Source of the DNA: Corynebacterium efficiens YS-314
GTDB lineage: Bacteria; Actinomycetota; Actinomycetes; Mycobacteriales; Mycobacteriaceae
Assembly (NCBI RefSeq): GCF_000011305.1
Contig: NC_004369.1
Location: forward strand, 62,001-126,000
Length of the DNA stretch: 64,000 nucleotides
Direction: 5' to 3'
Part shown: one piece after another, positions 53,854 through 63,178 of the stretch
Numbering within the stretch: the stretch's first letter is position 1
How the letters are laid out: each line of letters starts with the position of its first letter
Translations under genes and position numbers: made by a program
Notes under the pieces: model-generated
What the model was told of the DNA's origin: nothing
Seen by the model: only the letters and a program-made list of their open reading frames with translations
Databases searched by the model: none

Positions 53854-55537
53854 CCTGGATCCGCCGATGGTCCTTCGGTGATCGGTTGATCTCAGCTGAG
53901 GGAACCACCAAGATTTTCGGGCAGGAGTGATCCCCAGATCACGTCGTCGTCTGGTTGTTCCACGAATTGGTAGGTCAGCTCGGGCCGAAGGACTTCGGCG
54001 CAGGTGGTCAGGCGGGGACAGCCACCGGAGGCGAGTGACCGTGGGTGAACAGCTTCCGCCACTGGGCTTCCCATTTCCAGCCCTCCGGCAGGTGCAGCAC
54101 CAATCGCCGGGACCGACGCGCCACCCGGGCCGCCACGATGACGATCCGACGCCGGATCGTCGCAGTCGTGGCCCTGGCCAGGCTGGTACCAGCAATGACC
54201 CCGGCCGCGCGGGTGAGGTTGAAGGCCATGACCGCGCATACCAACCACGCCGCATTCGCGGTGAATTTCCCTGATGGCATATGCGCCAGGGCGCTATTCT
54301 TCAGATCGGCGTTGACCTGCTCAATGATCGCGTGCTGCCGGTGGGTTTTATCCGCGGCCACGGTATCGAGGATGTCTGGGTCGGCGGTGGTGAACACCGC
54401 GTGGAAACGGTGCAGATCAAACAGGCCGGGCTGATCCACGTCCTTCTTGTTCAACTCCGGTATCCGGCGGACCACCAGACGTCCGGGGACCTGATCTGCC
54501 TCCGGCTTCGATGCAAAAGCAACGAAGGGGATTTCTGCGACTTCTGCTGAGGAGATCCAGGCCTGGGTGTCCTCGTCGAAGAGTGCGTCGGTGTACTCAA
54601 TTGTTTCCCAGGAGGTGTCCGGGATCGTGGTGATCGCCTGGCGGATGTTGCGCGTCATCCGCGCGGTGACCGACACATCCGCACCTGCGGTGCGTGCTGC
54701 GTGGATGCTGGAACGGCTGTAGAACGCGGAGTCAGCGCGCATCAGGATCTTCTGCCCTGCCATGGCCGGTAGGCGTCGGGTGGTGGTGATGGCATCGGCG
54801 ATCAACCGGCCGGCACCACGCGGGGAGCCACAGGCCCCGCGGCGCAGGCGTTGGGCCACGATCACCGGGGCGGACTCCCTTGTGGTGACAGTCGCCAGCA
54901 GGGCGTTGAGTCCGCGGATACCGGAGTAGCCGAAGCCGGCGCCTTGTTTCTGGTGTCCGTGGACTTCGATGATGGTGTCGTCGACATCGACGAAGACGTA
55001 CCCGCTGGTGGTAGCCGGGTCGGGTACCAGGGTAGGTGCCTGGTCCGCCAGGTTGATCAGGAACCGGGAGGCGACGGCGTCGAGTTGGCGGACATGCCCG
55101 AAGGTGAAGGCCCGGAGGAAGGAACCCAGGGTCGAGGGTGCGTAGATCCGGCTAAACAGTCGGTTCATGCCGCCGTGGCGCAGCAGATCCATGTCGTCAA
55201 TCGAGTCGGCACCGGCGACCATCCCGGCGATCAGGGAGGTGATCTTCGCCCCGGCATTGGCGCCCTTGTCGCCTGGCACAGTCATCCGGTGCTGCGCCAG
55301 GGCTGACAGCCCTGCGGCATCAGCCAGGCGCATGGTCGGGACCAGGCCTGCAGACGACACGAGGGTGGGGTCATCAAAGGAAATGGATATGGCTGCGGGG
55401 GTGTGAGATAGTTGCACCTGAGAGATGCCCTCCTGGATGGGGAATACAGACCTTCGACAAGTCGTATTATCCCAGTTCAGAAGGGCGTTTCTCTTTTTCC
55501 CACGCCGCTACCCCTAAATCACATCGGTGTATCCAGG
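53854..55537 (-). mobile_element. IS1380-family insertion sequence, intact
   Basis: The element is 1684 bp. Terminal inverted repeats are CCTGGATCCGCCGATG (53854-53869) and, on the other strand, CCTGGATACACCGATG (55522-55537), matching at 14 of 16 positions. The flanks CTAAG at 53849-53853 and 55538-55542 are a 5-bp target duplication. Size, ends beginning with CC and a single transposase gene fit the IS1380 family. The identical duplication and full-length gene suggest recent transposition. It contains no copy of the CTTATGGAG word. Confidence 0.9.
54008..55417 (-). CDS. IS1380-family transposase
   Basis: A 469-residue DDE transposase. Probable acidic catalytic residues are in VFVDVDDTIIEVHG near residue 145, ILMRADSAFYS near 228 and the late glutamate in AIIEQVNADLKNSALAHMPSG near 385, followed by the helical NAAWLVCAVMAFNLTRA. 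The start is GTG 55417 with GGAGGG about 11 nt before. It fills most of the insertion sequence. A second frame overlapping the end from 53892 looks like a shadow. Confidence 0.9.
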   Translation of the reverse strand: MQLSHTPAAISISFDDPTLVSSAGLVPTMRLADAAGLSALAQHRMTVPGDKGANAGAKITSLIAGMVAGADSIDDMDLLRHGGMNRLFSRIYAPSTLGSFLRAFTFGHVRQLDAVASRFLINLADQAPTLVPDPATTSGYVFVDVDDTIIEVHGHQKQGAGFGYSGIRGLNALLATVTTRESAPVIVAQRLRRGACGSPRGAGRLIADAITTTRRLPAMAGQKILMRADSAFYSRSSIHAARTAGADVSVTARMTRNIRQAITTIPDTSWETIEYTDALFDEDTQAWISSAEVAEIPFVAFASKPEADQVPGRLVVRRIPELNKKDVDQPGLFDLHRFHAVFTTADPDILDTVAADKTHRQHAIIEQVNADLKNSALAHMPSGKFTANAAWLVCAVMAFNLTRAAGVIAGTSLARATTATIRRRIVIVAARVARRSRRLVLHLPEGWKWEAQWRKLFTHGHSPPVAVPA

Positions 55538-55573
55538 CTAAGTGGTAAATGACGGTACTAGGAAGGGGTGCTC

Positions 55574-56476
55574 ATGACTGGTGTGGTGGTGGCGTGTGGT
55601 GTCCTCGGGATTTCCCTGTTCTTCCTGCTGTGGTTGGTTCCTGTACGGCGGAAGGTGATGAGACGGTTCCGTTTCAGCACGCCACTCCTGTGGTGGATGC
55701 AGGGGCTATCCCTCCTAGTGGCGGTGTTCGCGCTGGTGACTGCCATTTGGTTCCCCGGTGATTCGCTTATGGAAGCAGTGGCAGTCGGGCTGACGGTGTT
55801 GTTCCTAACCGTTGGTCTGGGTGCCCTCGACCGCCTGCGGTTGCTCACGCAGACCGCCGTGAACCGGCGCGTCTACATGATGATTGCGGCGCACCCGGGT
55901 GACCTGGTCTATGGGGCCGGTGGCACCATCGCATCGCTGTGGGATTGTGGTCATAATATTCACGGTCTTACCGTCACCAATGGGCGCAGCGGGGAGGATG
56001 TTGATCTGCTTCCGCGCCGCACCCGCGAGTGGGCCCGCTTCCTGGGATGCAATTCGATGACCCTGGGTAATATCCCCGTGGAGCAGGCGGAGCAGGATTA
56101 TGCCATGATCCGGGAGCTGATCGAGGATCAGATCCAGCGGTACAATCCCGATGTCATCATCACCCATTCCCCCCATGATTCCGATCCGGTACGGCAGGCG
56201 GTGGCCCAGGCGGTGGTGCGGATGGCCAACCCACGCCAGGCTGTGCTCGGACTGCGATCAGAATCCAGCACCGCCGACTTCCAGCCGGGCCAGGTCTATA
56301 ACATTGTGGACTATCTGGATATGAAGAATACCGTCATGGACCAGCACCACCAGGAGTGGGACCGCACTGAGACCCGCGAGGTCTATGAGGTCCTCCGGCG
56401 GGGGAGCGGCGTGCCTCTCCCGGGTTGTCCGGTGGATGAAACCACCAGCTGTGGCGTGACTGGGCAGCCGGGGTGA
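55574..56476 (+). CDS. PIG-L/LmbE-like protein with membrane N-terminus
   Basis: A 300-residue protein. The first 80 residues hold about three membrane segments, and the rest is a PIG-L deacetylase-like domain with YMMIAAHPGDLVYGAGG, the VTNGRSGEDV region and DVIITHSPHDSDPVR. In active enzymes such as MshB the first motif is AHPDD, whose first Asp is the catalytic base; here it is Gly, while the metal-binding His and second Asp remain. Activity is thus doubtful or altered. ATG 55574 follows AAGGGG; GTG 55568 is possible. The insertion sequence ends 36 bp upstream and probably separated the gene from its promoter. Confidence 0.75.
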   Translation: MTGVVVACGVLGISLFFLLWLVPVRRKVMRRFRFSTPLLWWMQGLSLLVAVFALVTAIWFPGDSLMEAVAVGLTVLFLTVGLGALDRLRLLTQTAVNRRVYMMIAAHPGDLVYGAGGTIASLWDCGHNIHGLTVTNGRSGEDVDLLPRRTREWARFLGCNSMTLGNIPVEQAEQDYAMIRELIEDQIQRYNPDVIITHSPHDSDPVRQAVAQAVVRMANPRQAVLGLRSESSTADFQPGQVYNIVDYLDMKNTVMDQHHQEWDRTETREVYEVLRRGSGVPLPGCPVDETTSCGVTGQPG

Positions 56477-56983
56477 CTAACCCCGGGGAATGACAAAATC
56501 CGTGAGCCGGGCCAGGTCATCAGCCAGGGTCTTCCACGGGGTGTCGAATTCCAGGACGGCGATGGCGCTGGTGGGGAATTTCTTGTCCATCTGCGCCCAC
56601 CCCGGGTGTTCATCCTCGGCGCCGAAATGGTGCGCGAGTTCCACCACGCCGGGCCAGTGCCCCACAAAGAGCGCGGTGCCCACCGATTCCGGTAGTCGCA
56701 GGATCAGGTGCTCGAAGTAGGAGACCTCGGTTTCGTAGATCTCGTCGTGGTAGTGCACATCCTTCGCCACCGCCCCGCCAGCCTGGGCGCGTTCCCAGGT
56801 CAGGCGGGTACGGGTGGCTGTGGAACACAACACGTGGTCAACCGGGCCGATGTTCTCCGCCAGCCACTGACCGGCGGCCTTACCGTCACGGTGACCACGC
56901 TTGTTCAGTGGGCGCGCATGGTCGGGCTCCGGTTCCGCCCAGGATGACTTGGAATGGCGCATGATTACCAGACGATGGGACAT
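56477..56983 (-). CDS. SixA-like histidine phosphatase
   Basis: A 168-residue member of the histidine phosphatase superfamily, SixA subgroup. RLVIMRHSKSSW (RHxK motif, with the phospho-accepting His) opens the domain, followed by RPLNKRG near residue 30, STATRTRLTWE near 60 and FVGHWPGVVEL near 108 with the second catalytic His. SixA dephosphorylates phosphohistidine in phosphorelay or PTS proteins. ATG 56983 is chosen because AAGGTG lies about 6 nt before it. It converges on the PIG-L-like gene with adjoining stop codons. Confidence 0.85.
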   Translation of the reverse strand: MSHRLVIMRHSKSSWAEPEPDHARPLNKRGHRDGKAAGQWLAENIGPVDHVLCSTATRTRLTWERAQAGGAVAKDVHYHDEIYETEVSYFEHLILRLPESVGTALFVGHWPGVVELAHHFGAEDEHPGWAQMDKKFPTSAIAVLEFDTPWKTLADDLARLTDFVIPRG

Positions 56984-57048
56984 GGTCATCACCTTAGCCA
57001 AAGACCAGCGCGCTTATCGACGAAAACCCCCGCCCCCGCACCTGCTCA

Positions 57049-57675
57049 TCAACGGAAATATCTCCGCGCCGTCTCGGCGGCCTCGGCCCCGGCCACCCAC
57101 TCATCAATCTGGGTGGAGACCCGCTGTGCCGCTGCGAGGTTACCGGAGTGCAGGGCATGCTGGGCATCGCGGACCAGGGCATGCCAGGTGGCCGTTGGGA
57201 TCGGGTAACCGGATTGGTGGGTGTAATCGTGGAAAGCGCACAACTGGTGCAGTAGTGCCAGTTCAGAAGGGTCGCGGGTGTCATTGATCACCACGGGCAG
57301 GTCCAGGTCTGGCTGGGGGAGCTCACGGTCTTTCCGGGAGAGATACCAGACGCGCCCCAGTGACACCGGGAGGCCCACCACCACCAGCATCATGAGGATC
57401 CCCGCCATCACCAGCAGGGCATCCGAGGATCCATCCGCACTCCCGAACAGGGCCAGGGTCACGCTCAGCGCCACCATGCTCATCAACGTGACCCGGGCGT
57501 ATCTGGCACTGCGTACCGCCCGATCTGGCTTATGGGGCAACAGTGCTTTCAGGGCAGCCCTGTCAGGAAGAACCATCGCCCGTGACCCGCTGCCCAGATC
57601 CTCATTGGTCACCCGGGCCAGCCGGGTGAAATCACGGTGGCCGAGGATCTCCGGGAGCAGGGGGTGAAGGGACAT
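57049..57675 (-). CDS. Hypothetical two-helix membrane protein
   Basis: A 208-residue protein I do not recognise. Two hydrophobic segments (about residues 62-78 and 87-105) lie between a basic N-terminal part and a soluble C-terminal helical domain ending TARRYFR. The C-terminal half has HQLCAFHDYTHQSGYPIPTATW. It is between sixA and the mrr-like gene, all on the minus strand. No function is proposed. Confidence 0.6.
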   Translation of the reverse strand: MSLHPLLPEILGHRDFTRLARVTNEDLGSGSRAMVLPDRAALKALLPHKPDRAVRSARYARVTLMSMVALSVTLALFGSADGSSDALLVMAGILMMLVVVGLPVSLGRVWYLSRKDRELPQPDLDLPVVINDTRDPSELALLHQLCAFHDYTHQSGYPIPTATWHALVRDAQHALHSGNLAAAQRVSTQIDEWVAGAEAAETARRYFR

Positions 57676-57716
57676 GGTGGTTCTCAGGCTAGCTCATAAA
57701 CCCGGTGCCTGGTCAG

Positions 57717-58772
57717 CTATGGCAATGCAGTGTCCACCGGCACCCAGATCTGTTTCAATGGCAGGGCTTGGACGGTGGTGCTGGAGAGTTTGTCGTAGTT
57801 GTTCAGGACCGCTTGGATGATGTCCTGGGCGTCCCATACTTTCAACCGGAATCGTTTGCCCATCACTTCCTGGCGGGCGGCTGAGGTGAGGCCACCCCAG
57901 GCCACGATCAGGCCGTAATCGGCTTCATGGGAACTCACGAGGCCGGTGAGTTGTTGCACAACAGGCCTGTCCACCTTCGGGGTTTTCACCTGCACCAGGA
58001 TCTTGGGAGATTCAAGCCCCAGCAGGCCCCGGCCTGCAATGATGTCGATGCCGCCGTCTGGCCCCTCCGGGGATTCCTCGACGTGGAATCCCTCGGCGCG
58101 CAGAATGTCGCTGATCAGGCGGGTCAACCCATGTCCGGTGAACTCCTGGCTGATCAGTTCCGAGATCTGATCCAGGGCCATCTCCTCGATGTCCTGTTGA
58201 ACCGTCGGAACATTGGGATCCTCGTTCTCCGCGGTGGCAACCGTGGCGGCCATTGCCGCCTTCCCCAGGGATTCCTGTTGTATACCGGGATCGGTGCCGG
58301 TTTCGAGCAGAGTCTTCAGGCGGTACTCGGCCTGGTTCCTGCTGGGGGAGAACACGGTCAACGTGGCACCGAGGCTGTACAGCAGATCCTGTTTGACGGC
58401 GGTGCGTGGTACCCGGTTTATCCAGTTGATGCCGAATACCAGGCGCTTCTCCGGATCCTCCTGGTCATCCAGGTACTGCAGGGGGGTGGTGATCCACCCC
58501 AGGGCGATCTCCCGCGTCTGTTTGATCGGCATAGCGATCAGATCGCCCACCTTGATCCGCCCCACCAGCATCCACAGCTGCGCGATGATGTTGGGAATCG
58601 CCGTGGACTCATGGGCATAGGCTCTTTCTACGTGGGCCTGCACTTCCTCCCGCGTTGTGCAGGAGAGCAGTTCTGGTCCCGCTTCATACCATCCACCGCC
58701 GGAGAATCCCTTGCTCCAGGCCCATTCCGCCCGTTCGCCGTGCTTGCCTGCGCGGATCACCCATGCCACCAT
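57717..58772 (-). CDS. Mrr-type restriction endonuclease-like protein
   Basis: A 351-residue protein. The C-terminal part (about residues 215-330) is a Mrr_cat PD-(D/E)xK nuclease domain with GFHVEESPEGPDGGIDIIAG, where the Asp is a metal ligand, followed by ILVQVKTPKVDRPVVQQL carrying the QxK pair. The N-terminal part begins MVAWVIRAGKHGERAEWA and may be a sensing domain. Mrr proteins are type IV enzymes that cut modified DNA. No methyltransferase or other defence gene is nearby. AGGAG lies 6 nt before ATG 58772. Confidence 0.82.
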   Translation of the reverse strand: MVAWVIRAGKHGERAEWAWSKGFSGGGWYEAGPELLSCTTREEVQAHVERAYAHESTAIPNIIAQLWMLVGRIKVGDLIAMPIKQTREIALGWITTPLQYLDDQEDPEKRLVFGINWINRVPRTAVKQDLLYSLGATLTVFSPSRNQAEYRLKTLLETGTDPGIQQESLGKAAMAATVATAENEDPNVPTVQQDIEEMALDQISELISQEFTGHGLTRLISDILRAEGFHVEESPEGPDGGIDIIAGRGLLGLESPKILVQVKTPKVDRPVVQQLTGLVSSHEADYGLIVAWGGLTSAARQEVMGKRFRLKVWDAQDIIQAVLNNYDKLSSTTVQALPLKQIWVPVDTALP

Positions 58773-58796
58773 GTGCTGCTCCTAGTTCTTGCGCTC

Positions 58797-59660
58797 TCAC
58801 CGCGGGGTGAGTTCGATGTTGTCGATCAGCCGGACCTGGCCGACGTGGATTGCGGCGACGACCAGCGCGGGGCGGTCGAGGGCCCCGGTGACGGTGAGGG
58901 GTTCGAGGGTGGCGGCGTCGACAAGCTCCAGGTGGTCCAGACGCACCCCTTGGGCCGCGCGCAGCTGCGCACGCGCGCCCTCGATGTCGAGTGGCTGGCC
59001 GGTGGCGGCGCGTTCCTCCAGGTCGAAGAGTACACGCGGCAACACCAGCGCAGCTGCACGATCAGCCCCGGAAAGCCGCTGGTTGCGGCTGGATTCCGCC
59101 AGTCCGTCGGCGGCACGGATGATCGGCACGGCGCGGATCTCCAGGGGGAAATCCAGGTCCCGAACCAGACGTCGGATCACGGCGACCTGCTGGGCATCCT
59201 TCTGCCCGAAGTAGGCGCGGTCCGGGCGCACCAGGTTGAAGAGCTTTGCGACGACCGTCGCCACCCCATCGAAATGCCCCGGCCTGCTGGCGCCCTCGAG
59301 CCGCTCACCCATCTCACCGGTGCGCACCCACAGCATCGGCAGGCCGGTGGGGCCGTACATCTCCTCCACATCGGGGGCGAATACAACATCCACGCCCTCG
59401 GCCTCCAGCAGTGCCACATCGGCATCGAGCTGGCGGGGGTAGTTGCGGTAGTCATCGCAGTCACCCAGCGCCTCGAACTGGAGGGGGTTGACGAAGATGC
59501 TGGTCACCACCACATCATTCTCCTCCCTGGCCTTCGCCACCAGGGATGCGTGACCGGAGTGGAGGGCGCCCATGGTGGGCACCAGGCCTATGGAGCGCTG
59601 CTGGGTGTGGAGGGGCGTCAGGGCGTCGAGAAGCTCTTTCTTGGTGCGTGCAACCAGCAT
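58797..59660 (-). CDS. panC: Pantothenate synthetase
   Basis: A 287-residue enzyme joining pantoate and beta-alanine with ATP. Family motifs are [16 protein letters not shown] near residue 30, [12 protein letters not shown] near 60, [17 protein letters not shown] near 135, [10 protein letters not shown] near 155 and SSRNQRLS near 193. ATG 59660 begins one base after the panB stop, so it is coupled to panB; an in-frame start further upstream lies in panB. It is the second gene of the panBC operon. Confidence 0.95.
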   Translation of the reverse strand: MLVARTKKELLDALTPLHTQQRSIGLVPTMGALHSGHASLVAKAREENDVVVTSIFVNPLQFEALGDCDDYRNYPRQLDADVALLEAEGVDVVFAPDVEEMYGPTGLPMLWVRTGEMGERLEGASRPGHFDGVATVVAKLFNLVRPDRAYFGQKDAQQVAVIRRLVRDLDFPLEIRAVPIIRAADGLAESSRNQRLSGADRAAALVLPRVLFDLEERAATGQPLDIEGARAQLRAAQGVRLDHLELVDAATLEPLTVTGALDRPALVVAAIHVGQVRLIDNIELTPR

Positions 59661-59661
59661 G

Positions 59662-60471
59662 TCAGTAGCTCTCCACCTCGCCGGGGAACGCGCCGGAGCC
59701 CACCTCATCGGCGTAGGCGCGGGCGGCCTCGAGCAGCTGATCGCCTAAGGTGGCGTACTCACGGACGAAACGCGGCTTGCGGCCCCGGTTGAACCCGAAG
59801 GCATCCTGCCACACGAGCACCTGGCCATCGGTGCCGTTACCTGCGCCGATGCCGATGGTGGCGATGTCGAGCTGGTTGGTCACCTCGGTGGCGATCTCGG
59901 CGGGGACCATCTCCAGGACCACGGCGAAGGCACCGGCGGCCTGGACGGCGTGGGCGTCGGCAAGCAGCTTGTCCGCACCGCTGCCGCGGCCCTGGACCAC
60001 GGGTCCGCCGAGGGCATGCTCGGACTGCGGGGTGAAACCGATGTGCCCGCAGACGGGAATGCCGGCGTCGACAATGCGCCGGATGGTGGAGGCCATCTCC
60101 ACACCACCCTCGATCTTGACGGCCGCGGCGCCGGTCTCCCGCATGACGCGCACGGCGGATTCCACCGCCTGCTGCTCACTGACCTCATAGGTGCCGAAGG
60201 GCAGATCCACAATGACCAGCGCACGTTTAGCCGCGATGGTGACCGCCTTGGCCAGCACGATCATCTCATCCAGGGTGATCGACAGGGTGGTCTCCCGCCC
60301 CAGCACCACATTGGCGGCGGAATCACCGACCAGCAGCATATCGATCCCCGCCTCATCAAAGATGGCGGCGGTCATCGCGTCATAACTGGTGAGGACGGAA
60401 ATCTTCGTCCCATTCGCCTTCGCCTCATGGATGTGACGGGTGCGGATCTTCTTTGCATCAATGCCAGACAT
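59662..60471 (-). CDS. panB: 3-methyl-2-oxobutanoate hydroxymethyltransferase
   Basis: A 269-residue enzyme adding a hydroxymethyl group from methylene-tetrahydrofolate to ketoisovalerate, the first committed step of pantothenate synthesis. It begins [14 protein letters not shown] as in C. glutamicum PanB. Key parts are [32 protein letters not shown] with the metal-binding Asp, VKIEGG and [21 protein letters not shown] element lies exactly 7 nt before ATG 60471 and no ribosome site is visible, so the transcript is probably leaderless. It is first in the panBC operon. Confidence 0.95.
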   Translation of the reverse strand: MSGIDAKKIRTRHIHEAKANGTKISVLTSYDAMTAAIFDEAGIDMLLVGDSAANVVLGRETTLSITLDEMIVLAKAVTIAAKRALVIVDLPFGTYEVSEQQAVESAVRVMRETGAAAVKIEGGVEMASTIRRIVDAGIPVCGHIGFTPQSEHALGGPVVQGRGSGADKLLADAHAVQAAGAFAVVLEMVPAEIATEVTNQLDIATIGIGAGNGTDGQVLVWQDAFGFNRGRKPRFVREYATLGDQLLEAARAYADEVGSGAFPGEVESY

Positions 60472-60478
60472 GACGATG

Positions 60479-60484
60479 AGTATA
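60479..60484 (-). promoter_or_regulatory. -10 element of a leaderless panBC transcript
   Basis: TATACT on the minus strand lies 7 nt before the panB ATG. Confidence 0.6.
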
Positions 60485-60548
60485 GAGGCCACCCGGGATA
60501 CCCAGGTGACGTGAGTGCTACTTGATCGGTTCCGGTGGGGAGATCTTC

Positions 60549-61760
60549 TCAGGAAGCGACAGGGGACGGGTACCGGTCCGCCACATGCTCATGGATCCAC
60601 CCCAGGTAGCGATCCCACGCATCCGGCGCACCCAAACGGGCATTCCGTGCCTCGGCCGCCGGGCCATCGGGAAGATGATAAACATCAGCGGCGGCCAGCG
60701 AGGTGATCTGCACCCGGCGGGCGCGGTCCGCCCGCAGCTCCTGGTACCGCTGGCGGGCGGTGTCCCAGCCGGTGCCCTGTTCCAGCCCCTCCATAAGGCA
60801 ATCGGCGAGCACGATGGCGTCCTCTATGGACTGGTTGGCGCCCTGGCCGTGGTGGGGGACCATGGCGTGGGCGGCGTCGCCGATGAGCGTGATGCGCCCC
60901 TTGCTCCACCGCTGCAGCGGTGGGCGGTGGAAGAGCGCCCACCGTTCGGTCACGGGGTTGGCGCTGATCATCTCGGTGATGGCCGGGGCCCACCCCTCGA
61001 AGGCCCTGAGGTGTTCATCCTCCTCCGCCACCGGTACCACCCAGGAGCTTTCCTCCCACGGGCCGTTGTGACGCTGCACCAGGAAGAAGTTCTGCACCCC
61101 GCCGCCGATGGGGTAGTGCAGCAGGTGCCCACCGGGGCCCATCCAGAACTGGATGGCCTCCGGATCGGGGAGCGACGGCATCTTCTCGGGGGCGACCAGT
61201 CCGCGCCAGGCGTGGCAGCCGGAGAACTGGGCGTCATCATAGCCCAGGATCTCCCGACGCAACCGGGAACGTACCCCGTCGGCACCGATGACCAGATCAG
61301 CCTCCACCGTGTCACCGTCTGCGAAGTACAGGACCGCGGCATCGGTGCGCTCCTCCACCCGGATGCACCGCTTGTTCAGATGGATCGCGTCCTCGCCCAC
61401 CGCATGCTTCAGGATGTGCTGCAGGTCAGCGCGGTGCACCCCGTAATAGGGTGCGCCGGCACGCTCGTGGTAGTCCTCGCGAGAGGAGATCCGGCTGATC
61501 ACCCGGCCATCACGCCCGTCGCGCAGGATCAGCCCATCCACATCGGCGCTCTTCTCCGCCAGTTCCTCCCCGACGCCGAGTCGGTCGCGCAGGAAATGGG
61601 TGGCGTTGGCGGACAGGGCCACGGCGGCACCGACCTCACGCAGCTCGGAGGCCTGTTCGTAGATCTGTGGTTCCAGTCCGCGGCGGCGCAGTTCCGCTGC
61701 CAGGGTGAGTCCACCGATACCGGCTCCCACGATGGCGATCCTGGTACGTGATGATGTCAT
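60549..61760 (-). CDS. FAD-dependent aromatic monooxygenase (salicylate or hydroxybenzoate hydroxylase type)
   Basis: A 403-residue single-component flavin monooxygenase. The FAD fingerprint [21 protein letters not shown] lies at residues 8-28, [13 protein letters not shown] near 160, and [22 protein letters not shown] near 285-305. The group includes salicylate 1-hydroxylase, 3-hydroxybenzoate 6-hydroxylase and 6-hydroxynicotinate monooxygenase; I cannot choose between them. GAAGGAG lies 6 nt before ATG 61760. A PucR-type regulator diverges from it with an operator-like repeat in between, so it is likely induced by its aromatic substrate. Confidence 0.85.
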   Translation of the reverse strand: MTSSRTRIAIVGAGIGGLTLAAELRRRGLEPQIYEQASELREVGAAVALSANATHFLRDRLGVGEELAEKSADVDGLILRDGRDGRVISRISSREDYHERAGAPYYGVHRADLQHILKHAVGEDAIHLNKRCIRVEERTDAAVLYFADGDTVEADLVIGADGVRSRLRREILGYDDAQFSGCHAWRGLVAPEKMPSLPDPEAIQFWMGPGGHLLHYPIGGGVQNFFLVQRHNGPWEESSWVVPVAEEDEHLRAFEGWAPAITEMISANPVTERWALFHRPPLQRWSKGRITLIGDAAHAMVPHHGQGANQSIEDAIVLADCLMEGLEQGTGWDTARQRYQELRADRARRVQITSLAAADVYHLPDGPAAEARNARLGAPDAWDRYLGWIHEHVADRYPSPVAS

Positions 61761-61856
61761 GTGCTTCTCCTTCACTTGGGTGTCGCTTATGGAAGATCGT
61801 AGGAGCCGGGCCGGGGCGGTTTCATCGGCGTTCTGTGGCAATTTACCGACGGGTTT

Positions 61857-61873
61857 TCCGACACTCTGTCGGA
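61857..61873. promoter_or_regulatory. Operator-like inverted repeat in the monooxygenase/PucR promoter
   Basis: TCCGACA-CTC-TGTCGGA has perfect 7-bp arms; a third CTGTCGGA half-site follows at 61886-61893, next to the regulator start codon. It is a likely site for the PucR-type protein. Confidence 0.55.
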
Positions 61874-61895
61874 TGCTCTGGGTACTGTCGGACGG

Positions 61896-63074
61896 ATGAA
61901 GCGTTTGCCTGAGCTTGACGACGCCCTCCAGAACCTCTCGGAGGACCTCGACCGTCGCCTGGTGGTGATCGACAGGACCATGCGGGTGGTGTCCTATTCC
62001 ATCCATGAATCCCCAGCGGACCGCCAGCGTCTCTTCCACATGCTTGCCCACAGTGATTCCTGGCCCCGACCCGTCACCACGACCACGCCACATCAGGTGG
62101 TGGAGATCCCGGATGTCGGCCCCATGCTCTTCCTCCGGTTGCTTGACCCCCGCAGGCAGATCATCGGTCACCTGGTCCTGCCCGTGGATGACTCTGCGCC
62201 GGAGGAGTCTGTGCTCGCCGGTGCGGCGGCTGCCACCCCGCACCTGTCGACACTGCTTGCCGCCCGCCAGCACGATGACATGGACCGGGAGGCCCGTTCC
62301 CATCATCTGGCTGTCCAGTTGGTCAGCGGTGATGCCGGGGCGCGGGCGAAGGCTGCCGACGCACTCATCACGGAACGTTTCCTCAGCTCAGCGGAGAGCT
62401 GCTGCGCTGTTGCCCTCGGCGTGGATCCGCGCGGCGCGACACCCCTGGATCATGAGAAGACCGCACAGGCCGTGACACGGACCCTGGATTTTGTGCGGGA
62501 GACCTCCACCGCGACCGTCATCGGTGGTGTCCTGGATGACAGGGTTGGCGTGCTCGTGTTCCCACGGCCGGTGGTGGTTCCCAGGCTGCGCCGGATCCTG
62601 GAGGATCCCCAACTGATACCGGTCCGGGCGGGCATTGGACCACTGGTACCGCTGGGGGAGGTCCACCGTTCCCTCGACCGTGCCCGCCTGTCCTGGCGGG
62701 CATCCTGGCTGGCACCGGATGCCCACGACACCGTCACCACCTGGGAGACCGTGGGGTTGGATGGGACCCTGGCGCGGCTGCCCCTGGAGGATTTCCTCCC
62801 CGAGGATCTGCCACCCTCCATAAGGGAACTGCTGGCGGCGGTGGAGTCCCCGATGCTGCTGGACACCCTGGAGGCCTATCTCACCGCCGGCGGCGATGCG
62901 CAGCAGACCGCACGCACCCTCAGCATCCACCGCTCAACTTTGTACTACCGGCTGGACAAGCTACGTGTGCTTATCGACGGCGACCTCAGCGACGGCCTCC
63001 TCCGCCGTGAACTCCACACCGGGCTGCGGATCGCGCAGCTCGCGGGCCTGGTTCCCGGGGAATGGACGAAATGA
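61896..63074 (+). CDS. PucR/CdaR-type transcriptional regulator
   Basis: A 392-residue regulator. The N-terminal part (to about residue 125) may be a sensor domain, the middle part (about 150-270) resembles the GGDEF-like CdaR domain, and the C-terminus is the PucR-type helix-turn-helix with YLTAGGDAQQTARTLSIHRSTLYYRLDKLRVLI. Family members are activators of catabolic genes responding to small acids or purines. No ribosome site is visible; TACTGT lies exactly 7 nt before ATG 61896, suggesting a leaderless mRNA. It probably controls the divergent monooxygenase. Confidence 0.82.
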   Translation: MKRLPELDDALQNLSEDLDRRLVVIDRTMRVVSYSIHESPADRQRLFHMLAHSDSWPRPVTTTTPHQVVEIPDVGPMLFLRLLDPRRQIIGHLVLPVDDSAPEESVLAGAAAATPHLSTLLAARQHDDMDREARSHHLAVQLVSGDAGARAKAADALITERFLSSAESCCAVALGVDPRGATPLDHEKTAQAVTRTLDFVRETSTATVIGGVLDDRVGVLVFPRPVVVPRLRRILEDPQLIPVRAGIGPLVPLGEVHRSLDRARLSWRASWLAPDAHDTVTTWETVGLDGTLARLPLEDFLPEDLPPSIRELLAAVESPMLLDTLEAYLTAGGDAQQTARTLSIHRSTLYYRLDKLRVLIDGDLSDGLLRRELHTGLRIAQLAGLVPGEWTK

Positions 63075-63178
63075 GGTGAAAACGACGATAACGGGTGAAA
63101 ATTAAGGTGCTAAACGGAAGAAAACACATTTTCTTCCATATAGGACAGGTGCTATCGGTATCTAAATGATTGAAGCCG

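Noticed and set aside
53892..54248. Second small gene at the end of the insertion sequence
   Set aside because: It overlaps the transposase in another frame and has no start signal or family; the transposase alone has normal length.
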